A DNA stretch of 64,000 nucleotides from positions 237,143-301,142 of the forward strand of contig NZ_JAVFCB010000003.1 in assembly GCF_030865425.1 (NCBI RefSeq). Direction: 5' to 3'. The position numbers were made by a program, and so were the translations under genes. Shown piece by piece: positions 1 through 6,636 of the stretch. The notes under the pieces were generated by a model. The model saw only the letters and a list, made by a program, of their open reading frames with translations. It was not told the origin of the DNA and did no database searches. Position 1 is the stretch's first letter, and each line of letters begins with the position of its first letter. This DNA is from Microbacterium capsulatum (GTDB taxonomy: Bacteria; Actinomycetota; Actinomycetes; Actinomycetales; Microbacteriaceae).

Positions 1-2
1 AG

Positions 3-575
3 CGCTCGGGCGCGGTCTCCGAGTGGTGGGAGCGGCGGCGCGGGGAGGGCACCCCCGCGGTCTTCCTCGCGGACTCGGACGACGGCGTGGTCATGTGCGT
101 GGCCGCCGCCGACGCCGCGGTGCTGGACGAACTGGCCGACCGGGTCGGCGTGCGGATCGGCGTCTCCGCACCCGAGGAGTACGCCGGGTTCTCCCGCGCG
201 CACGCGCAGGCGCTCACCGCGCTGCGCCGTGCGGGCACCGGCGCCGGTACAGCCCGCTACGCCGACGACGCCGGGGCCAGCGTGCTCGCGGCGTTCGCGA
301 CGGACGAGGCCCGGTTGATCGCCGCATCGCGACTGGCGCCGCTGCGCCGGTACGACGCCCGCGACGGCCATGAGGGCGAGGGAGGACTCGAGCAGTCGCT
401 GCGGGTCTGGCTCGAGCACGACGCCCGCCTGGAGTCGGCGGCCGCCGCCCTGGGCGTGCACCGGCACACCTTGCGCACCCGGATCGCGCAGGCCTCGTCG
501 ATCCTCGGCATGGACCTCGGATCCTTCCCCGCCCGCGCCGAGCTCTGGGCGACGCTGCGCACCGCCGCGGAGTGA
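3..575 (+). CDS. PucR/CdaR-type transcriptional regulator, 3' part only
   Basis: The reading frame is open from the window edge to the stop at 573-575, so the gene's 5' part lies outside. The last ~60 residues (LEQSLRVWLEHDARLESAAAALGVHRHTLRTR, quoted in part: LRVWLEHDARLESAAAALG then VHRHTLRTRIAQASSILG) match the PucR C-terminal helix-turn-helix: a short helix, then a His-Arg-His-Thr recognition helix. Upstream is a GGDEF-like CdaR region with alternating Ala-rich helices. Such proteins usually activate a neighbouring catabolic operon in response to a small metabolite; the target is not visible here. An internal ATG at 87 is probably not the start, because homologous sequence continues upstream of it. 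Confidence 0.8.
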   Translation, partial: RSGAVSEWWERRRGEGTPAVFLADSDDGVVMCVAAADAAVLDELADRVGVRIGVSAPEEYAGFSRAHAQALTALRRAGTGAGTARYADDAGASVLAAFATDEARLIAASRLAPLRRYDARDGHEGEGGLEQSLRVWLEHDARLESAAAALGVHRHTLRTRIAQASSILGMDLGSFPARAELWATLRTAAE

Positions 576-661
576 GCGGCCGGCGTCTCGTCTCACGGAG
601 ATCCGCACCGAGCGAGCGAGGCGAGCCGAAGTGTCGGACGACGACCGGGAACGCACCCCGG

Positions 662-1117
662 GTCGTCGAGCGAGCCCTGTCCTCGATCGTTGAGCGAGCC
701 CTGTCCTTGGTGTTTGAGCGAGCCCTTCCCCCGGTCGTTGAGCGAGCCCTTCCCGCGGTCGTTGAGCGAGCCCGTCCCGCAGTCGTTGAGCGAGCCCTTC
801 CTCCGGTCGTTGAGCGAGCCCTTCCCGCGGTCGTTGAGCGACCCCTTCCCGCGGTCGTTGAACGCGCCCTTCCCCCGGCCGTTGAGCGAGCCCTGTCCTC
901 GGTCGTTGAGCGAGTCCCTCCCGCGGTCGTTGAACGCGCCCTTCCCGCGGTCGTTGCACGAGCCCTTCCCGCGGTCGTTGCACGAGCCCTTCCCGCGGTC
1001 GTTGAACGCGCCCTTCCCGCGGTCGTTGAGCGAGTCCCTCCCGCGGTCGTTGAGCGAGCCCTTCCCGCGGTCGTTGAGCGAGCCCTTCGCCCGGTCGTTG
1101 AGCGAGCACCGAGCGGA
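662..1117. repeat. 24-bp tandem array, about 19 units
   Basis: Nineteen consecutive 24-bp units of the type CGGTCGTTGAGCGAGCCC plus TTCCCG fill 662-1117, with single-base variation between units. The array ends at about 1140 in a form rich in GAGCGAGACGAAAC. Because 24 is a multiple of three, several frames stay open through it and give octapeptide-repeat translations; I regard these as non-coding. The same GTTGAGCGAG and GAGACGAAAC words recur downstream of the HNH gene and in two inverted repeats near aceB and aceA, so this is an amplified copy of a dispersed palindromic element. Bases 576-661 hold a degraded copy and no gene. Confidence 0.9.
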
Positions 1118-1189
1118 GCGAGGAGCGAGACGAAACGTGGCGTCCTCTCACGAGGGCCGATTCGGTCGGAAAGTTCTTGCGGAAAAGAC

Positions 1190-1218
1190 TAGAACAAATC
1201 TTCGATTGTTGGTAGGAT
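1190..1218 (+). promoter_or_regulatory. SOS-like box overlapping the promoter of the HNH gene
   Basis: TAGAACAAATCTTCGA at 1190-1205 matches the actinobacterial LexA consensus TCGAACnnnnGTTCGA at 10 of 12 defined bases. A TAGGAT -10 element lies at 1213-1218, six bases before the ATG at 1225, which implies a leaderless transcript. The -35 position at 17-bp spacing (1190-1195) falls inside the box, so a bound repressor would block the promoter. Members of the 13E12/DUF222 family are known to be DNA-damage-induced in mycobacteria, which fits. Confidence 0.5.
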
Positions 1219-1224
1219 CGGAGC

Positions 1225-2568
1225 ATGTCCAGCAGCCTCGCCCCTCTCCTCGAAGCGGTCGCGCTTGTGCAGGATTCGTGGGCGGACGCGGACGGCGGGG
1301 CCGATCTCTCCCGGGCGCAGCTGATCGCGGTGAACAACGCGCTCGGTGTGCTGCGCCGGACCACGGATGCGGTGCATGCGGAAGTGGCGGCGGGTCTCGC
1401 GCGTGAGTCGCGGCGGGAGCTGGGACCGGACTCACTCGCGAGGCAGCAGGGGTTCCGCAGCTCGGCGCAGCTGATCGCGACGACGACAGGCACGTCGACG
1501 GGGGATGCCGCCCGGTTGGTGAAGCTCGGCGAGGCGACCGCGCGGCGCACGAACCTGCTCGGCGAGGTGCTGCCGGCGAAGTTCCCCGTCGTGCGGGACG
1601 CGATGTGCCGGGGGCGGATCGCGGCGGCAGCGGCCGACGCGATCGTGACGTTCCTGGACCGGGTCTTGCTTCGCGTGGGGCGCTCGGTGGCCGCCGAGGC
1701 CGAGGAACTCCTCGTGGAGAAGGCGGCCGGCCTGTCGTTGGATGAGGTGCGCAAGCTGATCGCGCGCACCGAGGCGCACCTGGATCCGGACGGTGTCGCG
1801 CCCAGGGAGGACGAGTTGCGGGCGCGGACGTCGCTGTCGATGTTCCAGCGGGACGGCATGCTCCACCTGAACGGCGCCTTCGCGCCGGACAAGGCCGCGC
1901 CGCTCCTCGCTGCTGTGCACGGGTACGTCTCGGCGGAGTTCGCCGCGAAACGCGACGGCCGCGACCCGGCCGCGGCGGACGCGGACCGGCGCCCGCTCGG
2001 GCAGATCCAGGCCGACGCGCTCGTGCACCTCGCCGAGCACGACCTGTCCTGTGAGAGCACCGGCCCGCTGAACGGCGCGACCGTCGTCGTCCGCGTCGAC
2101 CTGGAAGACCTCGAACACGGCACCGGGTACGGGCTCATCGACGGGACCGACCAGCCGGTCAGCATCGGCACGATCCGGCGGATGGCCGCCGACGGCGGAG
2201 TCATCCCCTGGGTATGCGGGGCGGACAGCGAGGTCCTGGACTGGGGACGCACCCGCCGCCTGTTCACCCCGGCGCAGCGGCTCGCCCTCGCCGAACGCGA
2301 CGGCGGCTGCGCGTTCTGCGGGCTCCCGCCCCAGATGACCAAGGCCCACCACATCCGCTGGTGGGCCAGAGACACCGGCCCCACCGACCTCACCAACGGG
2401 ATCCTGCTCTGCGAAACCTGCCACCACCTCATCCACGACAACGCCTGGGACATCCACATCGACGGCATCGGCACCCGCGCGAAGGTCTGGTTCCTACCAC
2501 CCCCACACATCGACCCGAAACGCACCCCACGGCCCGGCGGCAGAGCCCGCACCGAACTCATCGCCTGA
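1225..2568 (+). CDS. DUF222 / 13E12-family HNH endonuclease
   Basis: The 447-residue protein has the DUF222 domain (roughly residues 20-330, helical, Ala/Arg rich) followed by a C-terminal HNH nuclease domain. The latter shows the zinc-binding pair CAFCG near residue 365, the KAHHIRWW motif and the closing LLCETCHHLIHD motif, so the metal and catalytic histidines are all present. Family members are abundant in Microbacteriaceae and mycobacteria; their cellular role is unsettled, with roles in DNA repair or as mobile elements proposed. The gene is bracketed by two arrays of the same short repeat (662-1140 and 2605-2745). A LexA-like box sits over its promoter. The start at 1225 is supported by the TAGGAT element six bases upstream. 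Confidence 0.92.
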   Translation: MSSSLAPLLEAVALVQDSWADADGGADLSRAQLIAVNNALGVLRRTTDAVHAEVAAGLARESRRELGPDSLARQQGFRSSAQLIATTTGTSTGDAARLVKLGEATARRTNLLGEVLPAKFPVVRDAMCRGRIAAAAADAIVTFLDRVLLRVGRSVAAEAEELLVEKAAGLSLDEVRKLIARTEAHLDPDGVAPREDELRARTSLSMFQRDGMLHLNGAFAPDKAAPLLAAVHGYVSAEFAAKRDGRDPAAADADRRPLGQIQADALVHLAEHDLSCESTGPLNGATVVVRVDLEDLEHGTGYGLIDGTDQPVSIGTIRRMAADGGVIPWVCGADSEVLDWGRTRRLFTPAQRLALAERDGGCAFCGLPPQMTKAHHIRWWARDTGPTDLTNGILLCETCHHLIHDNAWDIHIDGIGTRAKVWFLPPPHIDPKRTPRPGGRARTELIA

Positions 2569-2604
2569 CGCGATCGTCCGGACCCACCCCCCGACCCGAC
2601 CGTC

Positions 2605-2762
2605 CGGTCGCTGCGTGAGCCCGTTGTCTTTCGGTCGCTGAGCGAGCCCGTCTCGTCTTTCGGTCGCTGAGCGAGCCCGTCTCGTCTTCCGGTCGCTGAG
2701 CGAGCCCGTCGCGCAGCGAGGAGCGAGACGAAACGGTCACCGCGAATCGGTCACCGCGAATC
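2605..2762. repeat. Repeat array downstream of the HNH gene
   Basis: Four tandem copies of a 27-29 bp unit beginning CGGTCGCTGAGCGAGCCCGT start at 2605, 2632, 2661 and 2690. They are followed by GCGAGGAGCGAGACGAAAC, the same terminal word that ends the upstream array. A separate 14-bp direct repeat (GGTCACCGCGAATC twice) occupies about 2735-2762. The region may also act as transcriptional punctuation between the HNH gene and the convergent hydrolase gene. No gene is seen in it. Confidence 0.85.
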
Positions 2763-2773
2763 GGCGCGGGAGC

Positions 2774-3472
2774 TCAGCGCTTCAGGGCAGCGAGCATGTC
2801 CGCCGCGGTGCCGCGGAAGATCGGGCCGTGGCCGACGACGATGCTCCGCTCCGGCAGGGCGCGGAGGCGTTCGAGGCTCTCCGGCGTCTGCTCCGGAGCA
2901 TCGCTGAACGGCCCGATCTGCACGTCCTCGGATCCGTTCAGCACGTGCCGGGTCGTGATCGCGTCGCCGACGAACAGCGCGTCGACGGCGGGGATGCGGA
3001 TCGCGATCGACCCGGGCGAGTGACCGGGCATCCCGATGATCTCGGGGGCGCCGGGGAGGTCGAGCACGTCGCCGTCGCGGACGGTGCGGACCTCGCCCAG
3101 GTGCGTGGTGCGCAGCGCGCCGCGCCGCAGCGCGGTGCCGAAGAACCGCAGCGCGGGCCCGAGCTTCCACGCGCCGCCCGAGGACGACGGCGCCTTCTCG
3201 CCCTTCGCCCGGCCGGCGTCGGCCTCGTGCACGAAAGTCGGCACGCCGTGCTCGGCGCGCAGCCACTCGGCGACGCCGATGTGATCGCCGTCGCCGTGCG
3301 TGAGCACGACGCCGCGGATGTCGTCGAGGGTGCGGCCTGCGCCCGCGAGCGCGTCCTGCAGGATCCGCCGGTCGCCCGGCAGGCCCGCGTCGATGAGCGT
3401 GACGCCCTCGTCCGTGACGACGGCGTGCATGGCGACGATGTCGTCGCCGATCCGGAGAAGCTGTGCGTTCAT
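2774..3472 (-). CDS. MBL-fold metallo-hydrolase
   Basis: This 232-residue protein is a metallo-beta-lactamase-fold hydrolase. The metal-binding motif reads LTHGDGDHIG near residue 60 (HxDxDH-type with Gly in the second position), followed by GMPGHSPGS near 150, the VGDAI aspartate near 168 and the VGHGP histidine near 213. These are the four expected metal-site blocks. Family members hydrolyse thioesters, lactones or phosphodiesters; the substrate cannot be read from the sequence. It is transcribed divergently from the TetR regulator at 3546, which overlaps the promoter region and probably represses it. The mRNA would have a leader of only a few bases. Confidence 0.88.
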   Translation of the reverse strand: MNAQLLRIGDDIVAMHAVVTDEGVTLIDAGLPGDRRILQDALAGAGRTLDDIRGVVLTHGDGDHIGVAEWLRAEHGVPTFVHEADAGRAKGEKAPSSSGGAWKLGPALRFFGTALRRGALRTTHLGEVRTVRDGDVLDLPGAPEIIGMPGHSPGSIAIRIPAVDALFVGDAITTRHVLNGSEDVQIGPFSDAPEQTPESLERLRALPERSIVVGHGPIFRGTAADMLAALKR

Positions 3473-3481
3473 GATGGCTAC

Positions 3482-3514
3482 GTTATATAGCTATCATGGC
3501 TACTGTCAATAGCC
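3482..3514 (-). promoter_or_regulatory. Promoter of the MBL hydrolase with embedded TetR-type operator
   Basis: On the minus strand TTGACA (3509-3504) and TATAAC (3487-3482) are spaced 16 bp, a near-consensus sigma-70-type promoter ending nine bases before the hydrolase ATG. A 17-bp inverted repeat, GGCTA-CTGTCAA-TAGCC (3498-3514), covers the -35 box, and an ATAGCTAT palindrome (3487-3494) touches the -10 box. The divergent TetR gene is the obvious candidate repressor. Confidence 0.6.
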
Positions 3515-3545
3515 TTATGATCGGAAACAGAATCAGGAGGATCCC

Positions 3546-4121
3546 ATGCCCGCACCGCAGCGCGTCACGACCGACGCCCTCGCCGCCGCCGCGCGTGAGA
3601 TCGCCGAGCGCGACGGGATCGACGCGGTCACCGTCAGCGCGGTCGCGGCCGCCGTGGGCGTGCGCCCGCCGAGCCTCTACAAGCACGTCGCGCACCGGCA
3701 CGACCTGCTCCGCCTCGCCGCCGACGACGCCGCCCGCGAGCTCGGCGCCGACGTCGCGACGGTCGTCGGCTCCTCGGCGGATCCCGCGGTCGTGCTGACC
3801 GGGATCGCGCACGCGGTCCGGGCGTTCAGCGTCCGCGCGCCCCGCGCCGCCGCTCTGCTGTTCTCCGCCCCCTCCCCCGAGGCGGGGCCCTCCGCGAGCG
3901 CCCTGAGTCCTCTCATCGAGACTCTGCTCGCCGCGGTCCGGACGGCGACCGCCGGCGACGACCCTCTTCCCGCCGCCCGCACGCTGACCGCCTGGGTCTA
4001 CGGCTTCTGCACCATGGAGCAGGCCGGCGCGTTCCAGCTCGGCGGCAGCGTCGACGAGGCGTTCGAGTTCGGACTGACCACGCTCGTCGGGGCGCTCACC
4101 GGGGGTCCGCGCGGATCGTGA
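3546..4121 (+). CDS. TetR-family transcriptional regulator
   Basis: A 191-residue regulator with an N-terminal TetR helix-turn-helix at about residues 8-60 (core AVAAAVGVRPPSLYKHVAHR). The C-terminal half is of the WHG type, with YGFCTMEQAGAF near residue 155. It starts at an ATG preceded by AGGAGG at the ideal distance (3536-3541). It is divergent from the MBL hydrolase gene, and the 73-bp gap holds inverted repeats suited to a TetR dimer. It most likely represses the hydrolase and itself in response to an unknown ligand. It converges with the flavin operon, ending 15 bases from it. Confidence 0.9.
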   Translation: MPAPQRVTTDALAAAAREIAERDGIDAVTVSAVAAAVGVRPPSLYKHVAHRHDLLRLAADDAARELGADVATVVGSSADPAVVLTGIAHAVRAFSVRAPRAAALLFSAPSPEAGPSASALSPLIETLLAAVRTATAGDDPLPAARTLTAWVYGFCTMEQAGAFQLGGSVDEAFEFGLTTLVGALTGGPRGS

Positions 4122-4136
4122 TCGGATCCGCTCCCC

Positions 4137-4523
4137 TCAGTCGACCCTTCCCGCCAGGATCCGCCGGCACTGCTCGACATCGAGGACCGTCTGCGCGATG
4201 AGCGCCTCGGCATCGTCGAACCGGAGCGTCGGCCTCAGGAACGCGACGAGGCGGATCCGCATCCGCAGTCCGTACAGATCGAGGTCGGCGTCGTGCAGAT
4301 GCACCTCCACACGGCGCTCGCGCAGGCCGTCGAAGGTCGGGTTCGCGCCGACGCTCACGCTCGCCTCCCACTCCCGCGCCTCGCCGTCGACGGCGGCCCA
4401 GGCCGCGTAGATCCCGTCCGCCGGCAGCCCGCCGCCGTCGCAGTGCAGGTTCGCCGTGGGGAAGCCGAGCGCGCGGCCGCGGCCGTCGCCTTGGACGACG
4501 AGTCCGGTGAGCTCCGGGATCAC
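4137..4523 (-). CDS. Stand-alone riboflavin kinase (RibF C-terminal-type)
   Basis: The 128-residue product resembles only the C-terminal kinase domain of RibF: GRGRALGFPTANL near residues 10-22 is the phosphate/flavin-binding motif with its PTAN signature, and SVGANPTFDG near 65-74 and the VEVHLHDADLDLYG block follow. The adenylyltransferase half of RibF is absent. It would convert riboflavin plus ATP to FMN. The start is the GTG at 4523, which overlaps the stop of the flavin reductase (GTGA), implying translational coupling; the longer upstream frame is read-through of that gene. Context indicates it supplies FMN for the adjacent reductase and the downstream FMNH2-dependent monooxygenase. 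Confidence 0.85.
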   Translation of the reverse strand: MIPELTGLVVQGDGRGRALGFPTANLHCDGGGLPADGIYAAWAAVDGEAREWEASVSVGANPTFDGLRERRVEVHLHDADLDLYGLRMRIRLVAFLRPTLRFDDAEALIAQTVLDVEQCRRILAGRVD

Positions 4524-5032
4524 GGACGGGGCGCGTCGCCGAGGATGCTGCGGTACCGGCTCTGATGGAAGACGAGCGGCTCGACGTCGTCGAACACCTG
4601 CACGTCGGCGATCTCGAACAGGGCGATCTCGTGGTCGCCGCCGTCGTAGGTCGCGTGCGGACGGCAGGTCAGCCACAGCGACGCCCCCTCGATGAGAAGA
4701 GCGCCGCCCGGGGAGACCGTCCGCGCCTGGTCACCGAAGCGGTCGCCTTCCCGGGCGGAGAGGCGTCGACTGAAGGACTCCTGGTCGGCGGCGAGCACGC
4801 TCATGCCGAGCTCCGGGACGGAGCTGAGCTGCGGCCAGGTCTTCGAGGTGCGTGCCGCGCTGACGGCGACGAGGGCGGGCTCGAGCGAGATCGAGGTGAA
4901 GGAGTTGACCGCCATGCCGACGGGCGCACCATCGACCATCGCGGCGAGCGCCACGACGCCGGTCGGATACAGCGAGAAGGCCCGTCGGAGGGCGCGGTCC
5001 CGGGAGAGGGGCTCGGTCACGGCAGTCGACAT
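4520..5032 (-). CDS. Flavin reductase, DIM6/NTAB family
   Basis: A 170-residue flavin reductase-like protein of the RutF/HpaC/NtaB type. It shows FSLYPTGVVALAA near residue 18, GMAVNSFTSISLEPALVAVS near 38-57 (the FMN-binding NSFTSVS-type motif) and a GDHEIALFEI block near 130. It should reduce free FMN with NAD(P)H to feed a two-component monooxygenase. It is first in an operon with riboflavin kinase and divergent from the padR-type gene. The intergenic palindrome at 5049-5064 overlaps its -10 region. The likely oxygenase partner is the LLM-class protein at 6637-7989. Confidence 0.9.
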   Translation of the reverse strand: MSTAVTEPLSRDRALRRAFSLYPTGVVALAAMVDGAPVGMAVNSFTSISLEPALVAVSAARTSKTWPQLSSVPELGMSVLAADQESFSRRLSAREGDRFGDQARTVSPGGALLIEGASLWLTCRPHATYDGGDHEIALFEIADVQVFDDVEPLVFHQSRYRSILGDAPRP

Positions 5033-5048
5033 CTCGGCGTCCTTTCAT

Positions 5049-5066
5049 TAGTCAACTTTGACTATA
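5049..5066. promoter_or_regulatory. PadR-type operator upstream of flavin reductase and padR-like gene
   Basis: TAGTCAA-CT-TTGACTA (5049-5064) is a perfect 16-bp palindrome. On the minus strand it overlaps TATAGT (5066-5061), which with an upstream TTCAAA at 16-bp spacing makes a plausible promoter for the flavin reductase. The same half-sites with a TC centre recur at 10892-10907 in front of the ABC transporter. The padR-like gene starts 70 bp away, so autoregulation is expected. Confidence 0.75.
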
Positions 5067-5133
5067 TAAGAGCATAAACCAGTTTGAACATACAAAACAA
5101 CGGCGGATCCACTCGCGCCGCTAGCATGAAGGC

Positions 5134-5739
5134 ATGTCGACCACGCGTCTCGTCGTCCTCGGAGCCGTCAAGCAGTTCCAGCCCGTGCACGGCTACTTCC
5201 TGCGCCGCGAGCTGATGACGTGGCACATCGACGAGTGGGCGCACATCCAGCCCGGCTCCATCTACAACGCCCTGCGCGCCCTCGAGGTCGACGGCTACAT
5301 CGCCGAGAACGGCACGGTCGTCGAGGGCAAGCGCCCCGCGCGCACCACCTACCGGATCACCCCGTCCGGCGAGGTCGAGCTGCAGCGCATGCTCCGCGAG
5401 AACCTGTGGGACGTGAAGCCGTTCGACACCGAGGCGATCATGACGATCGCGTCGTTCATGTTCGTGCTCAGCCGGCAGGAGGTGATCGCGGGCCTGGAGA
5501 ACCGGCTGAGCAAGAGCGACGCGATCATCACGACCAACGGCTTCCACGTGCAGGACACGCTGCGCTCGGAGACGACGCCGAAGTACGTGCGCGAGATCTT
5601 CGACCTGTCCACCGCGCGGCTCACGGCGGAGAAGGAGTGGGCGCTCGCGCTGATCACCCGCCTCCGCGCCGGTGAGTACGTGTTCGCCGGGGAGACGCCG
5701 GCCCCGGCGGATCCGGTGCCCCGGGCCGCCGACGGCTGA
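5134..5739 (+). CDS. PadR-family transcriptional regulator
   Basis: A 201-residue regulator with the PadR winged helix in residues 1-90: VHGYFLRRELMTWHIDEWAH, then the recognition segment PGSIYNALRALEVDGYI and the wing RTTYRITPSGE. The C-terminal half carries the coiled PadR_C-type helices near residues 110-185. PadR proteins are usually ligand-released repressors of detoxification or catabolic genes. It lies divergent to the flavin reductase operon across an 18-bp operator-bearing promoter, and the same operator occurs before the ABC transporter at 10842, so it probably governs the whole 4137-10842 module. It converges with the PfkB gene at 5756. Confidence 0.9.
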   Translation: MSTTRLVVLGAVKQFQPVHGYFLRRELMTWHIDEWAHIQPGSIYNALRALEVDGYIAENGTVVEGKRPARTTYRITPSGEVELQRMLRENLWDVKPFDTEAIMTIASFMFVLSRQEVIAGLENRLSKSDAIITTNGFHVQDTLRSETTPKYVREIFDLSTARLTAEKEWALALITRLRAGEYVFAGETPAPADPVPRAADG

Positions 5740-5755
5740 GCCGGGACCGGACGGC

Positions 5756-6622
5756 TCAGCGCGCGATGAGCGCGTCGATCGCGGCGGGGGTCAGCTCCGC
5801 CGTCGTCGCACCGAGGTGCCGGGCGACGATCGCCCCGGCCGCCGAGGCGCGAACGAGCGCGTCCTCGATCGCGGCGCCACCCGCGAGGGCCGCCGCGAGC
5901 GCACCGCAGAACGCGTCGCCGGCCCCGGTCGTGTCGACCGGGTCGATCCGGAACGCCGGCACGTGCAGGGGCCGCTCCCCCGCCCGGTGCAGCGCGACGC
6001 CGTCGCCACCGGCCGTGCGGACGATCGTCCGCGCCCCGGCCACGTGCAGGCGCTCGACACCGCCGAGCTCCGCGCACTCCGTCTCGTTGACGATCAGCAC
6101 GTCGACGTCCGCGAGCATCCCGAGGACGTCGTCCGCGGCGGGGGCCGCGTTCAGGAGCGTGACGGATCCGCCCGCCCGTCCGGCGGCGAGGGCGGCGGCG
6201 ACCGCGTCCAGCGGCACCTCGAGCTGAGCCAGCACCACGGCGGCGCCGGCGACCTCGCGCACGGCGTCCTCCGTGCGGAGCTCGCCGTTCGCACCCGCCG
6301 CGACCACGATGCTGTTGTCGCCGCCGATCGCGAAGACGTGCGCGACGCCGGTCGGCGCGGCCGGGGTCCGGCGCAGGTCGCCGACGACGCCGGCGTCCCG
6401 CGCCGCGCGCTGCAGGACGTCGCCGGCCTCGTCCTCGCCCACCACGGCGCACAGCCGCGTCGTCGCACCCGAGCGCGCGGCGGCCACCGCCTGGTTCAAC
6501 CCCTTCCCGCCCGGGAACCGGCCGACGGCCCGCCCGAGCAGGGTCTCGCCGACCGCGGGGAGACGCGCCACTTCGACCACGAGATCGAGGTTCGCGCTCC
6601 CCACGACGGTGACGACGGGCAT
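5756..6622 (-). CDS. Ribokinase-like PfkB-family sugar kinase
   Basis: A 288-residue PfkB kinase close to ribokinase. VGSANLDLV opens the fold, GGKGLNQAVAAARSGA near residues 38-53 is the first signature, and DTTGAGDAFCGAL near 230-242 contains the catalytic aspartate and anion hole. It should phosphorylate ribose or a similar furanose (possibly a nucleoside) with ATP. The start at 6622 is chosen because the ribokinase fold begins there; the much longer open frame upstream is a shadow of the monooxygenase. It is the last gene of the leftward transporter/monooxygenase operon, 14 bp behind the LLM gene, which suggests that the transported substrate carries or releases a sugar. Confidence 0.87.
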   Translation of the reverse strand: MPVVTVVGSANLDLVVEVARLPAVGETLLGRAVGRFPGGKGLNQAVAAARSGATTRLCAVVGEDEAGDVLQRAARDAGVVGDLRRTPAAPTGVAHVFAIGGDNSIVVAAGANGELRTEDAVREVAGAAVVLAQLEVPLDAVAAALAAGRAGGSVTLLNAAPAADDVLGMLADVDVLIVNETECAELGGVERLHVAGARTIVRTAGGDGVALHRAGERPLHVPAFRIDPVDTTGAGDAFCGALAAALAGGAAIEDALVRASAAGAIVARHLGATTAELTPAAIDALIAR

Positions 6623-6636
6623 GTCCGCCACCCTAC

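Noticed and set aside
662..1117. CRISPR array
   Set aside because: The units are directly adjacent without unique spacers, and no cas genes are present; the 61101-61334 repeats also fail because their spacers are near-identical.
572..1406. Two long plus-strand open frames giving octapeptide repeats (VVERALPA, SLSEPFPR)
   Set aside because: They arise because the 24-bp repeat period is a multiple of three; several frames are open at once, there is no ribosome site, and the same repeat is clearly intergenic elsewhere.
1225..2568. HNH gene as part of a prophage terminase module
   Set aside because: The N-terminal DUF222 domain and absence of any phage gene nearby identify the 13E12 family instead.
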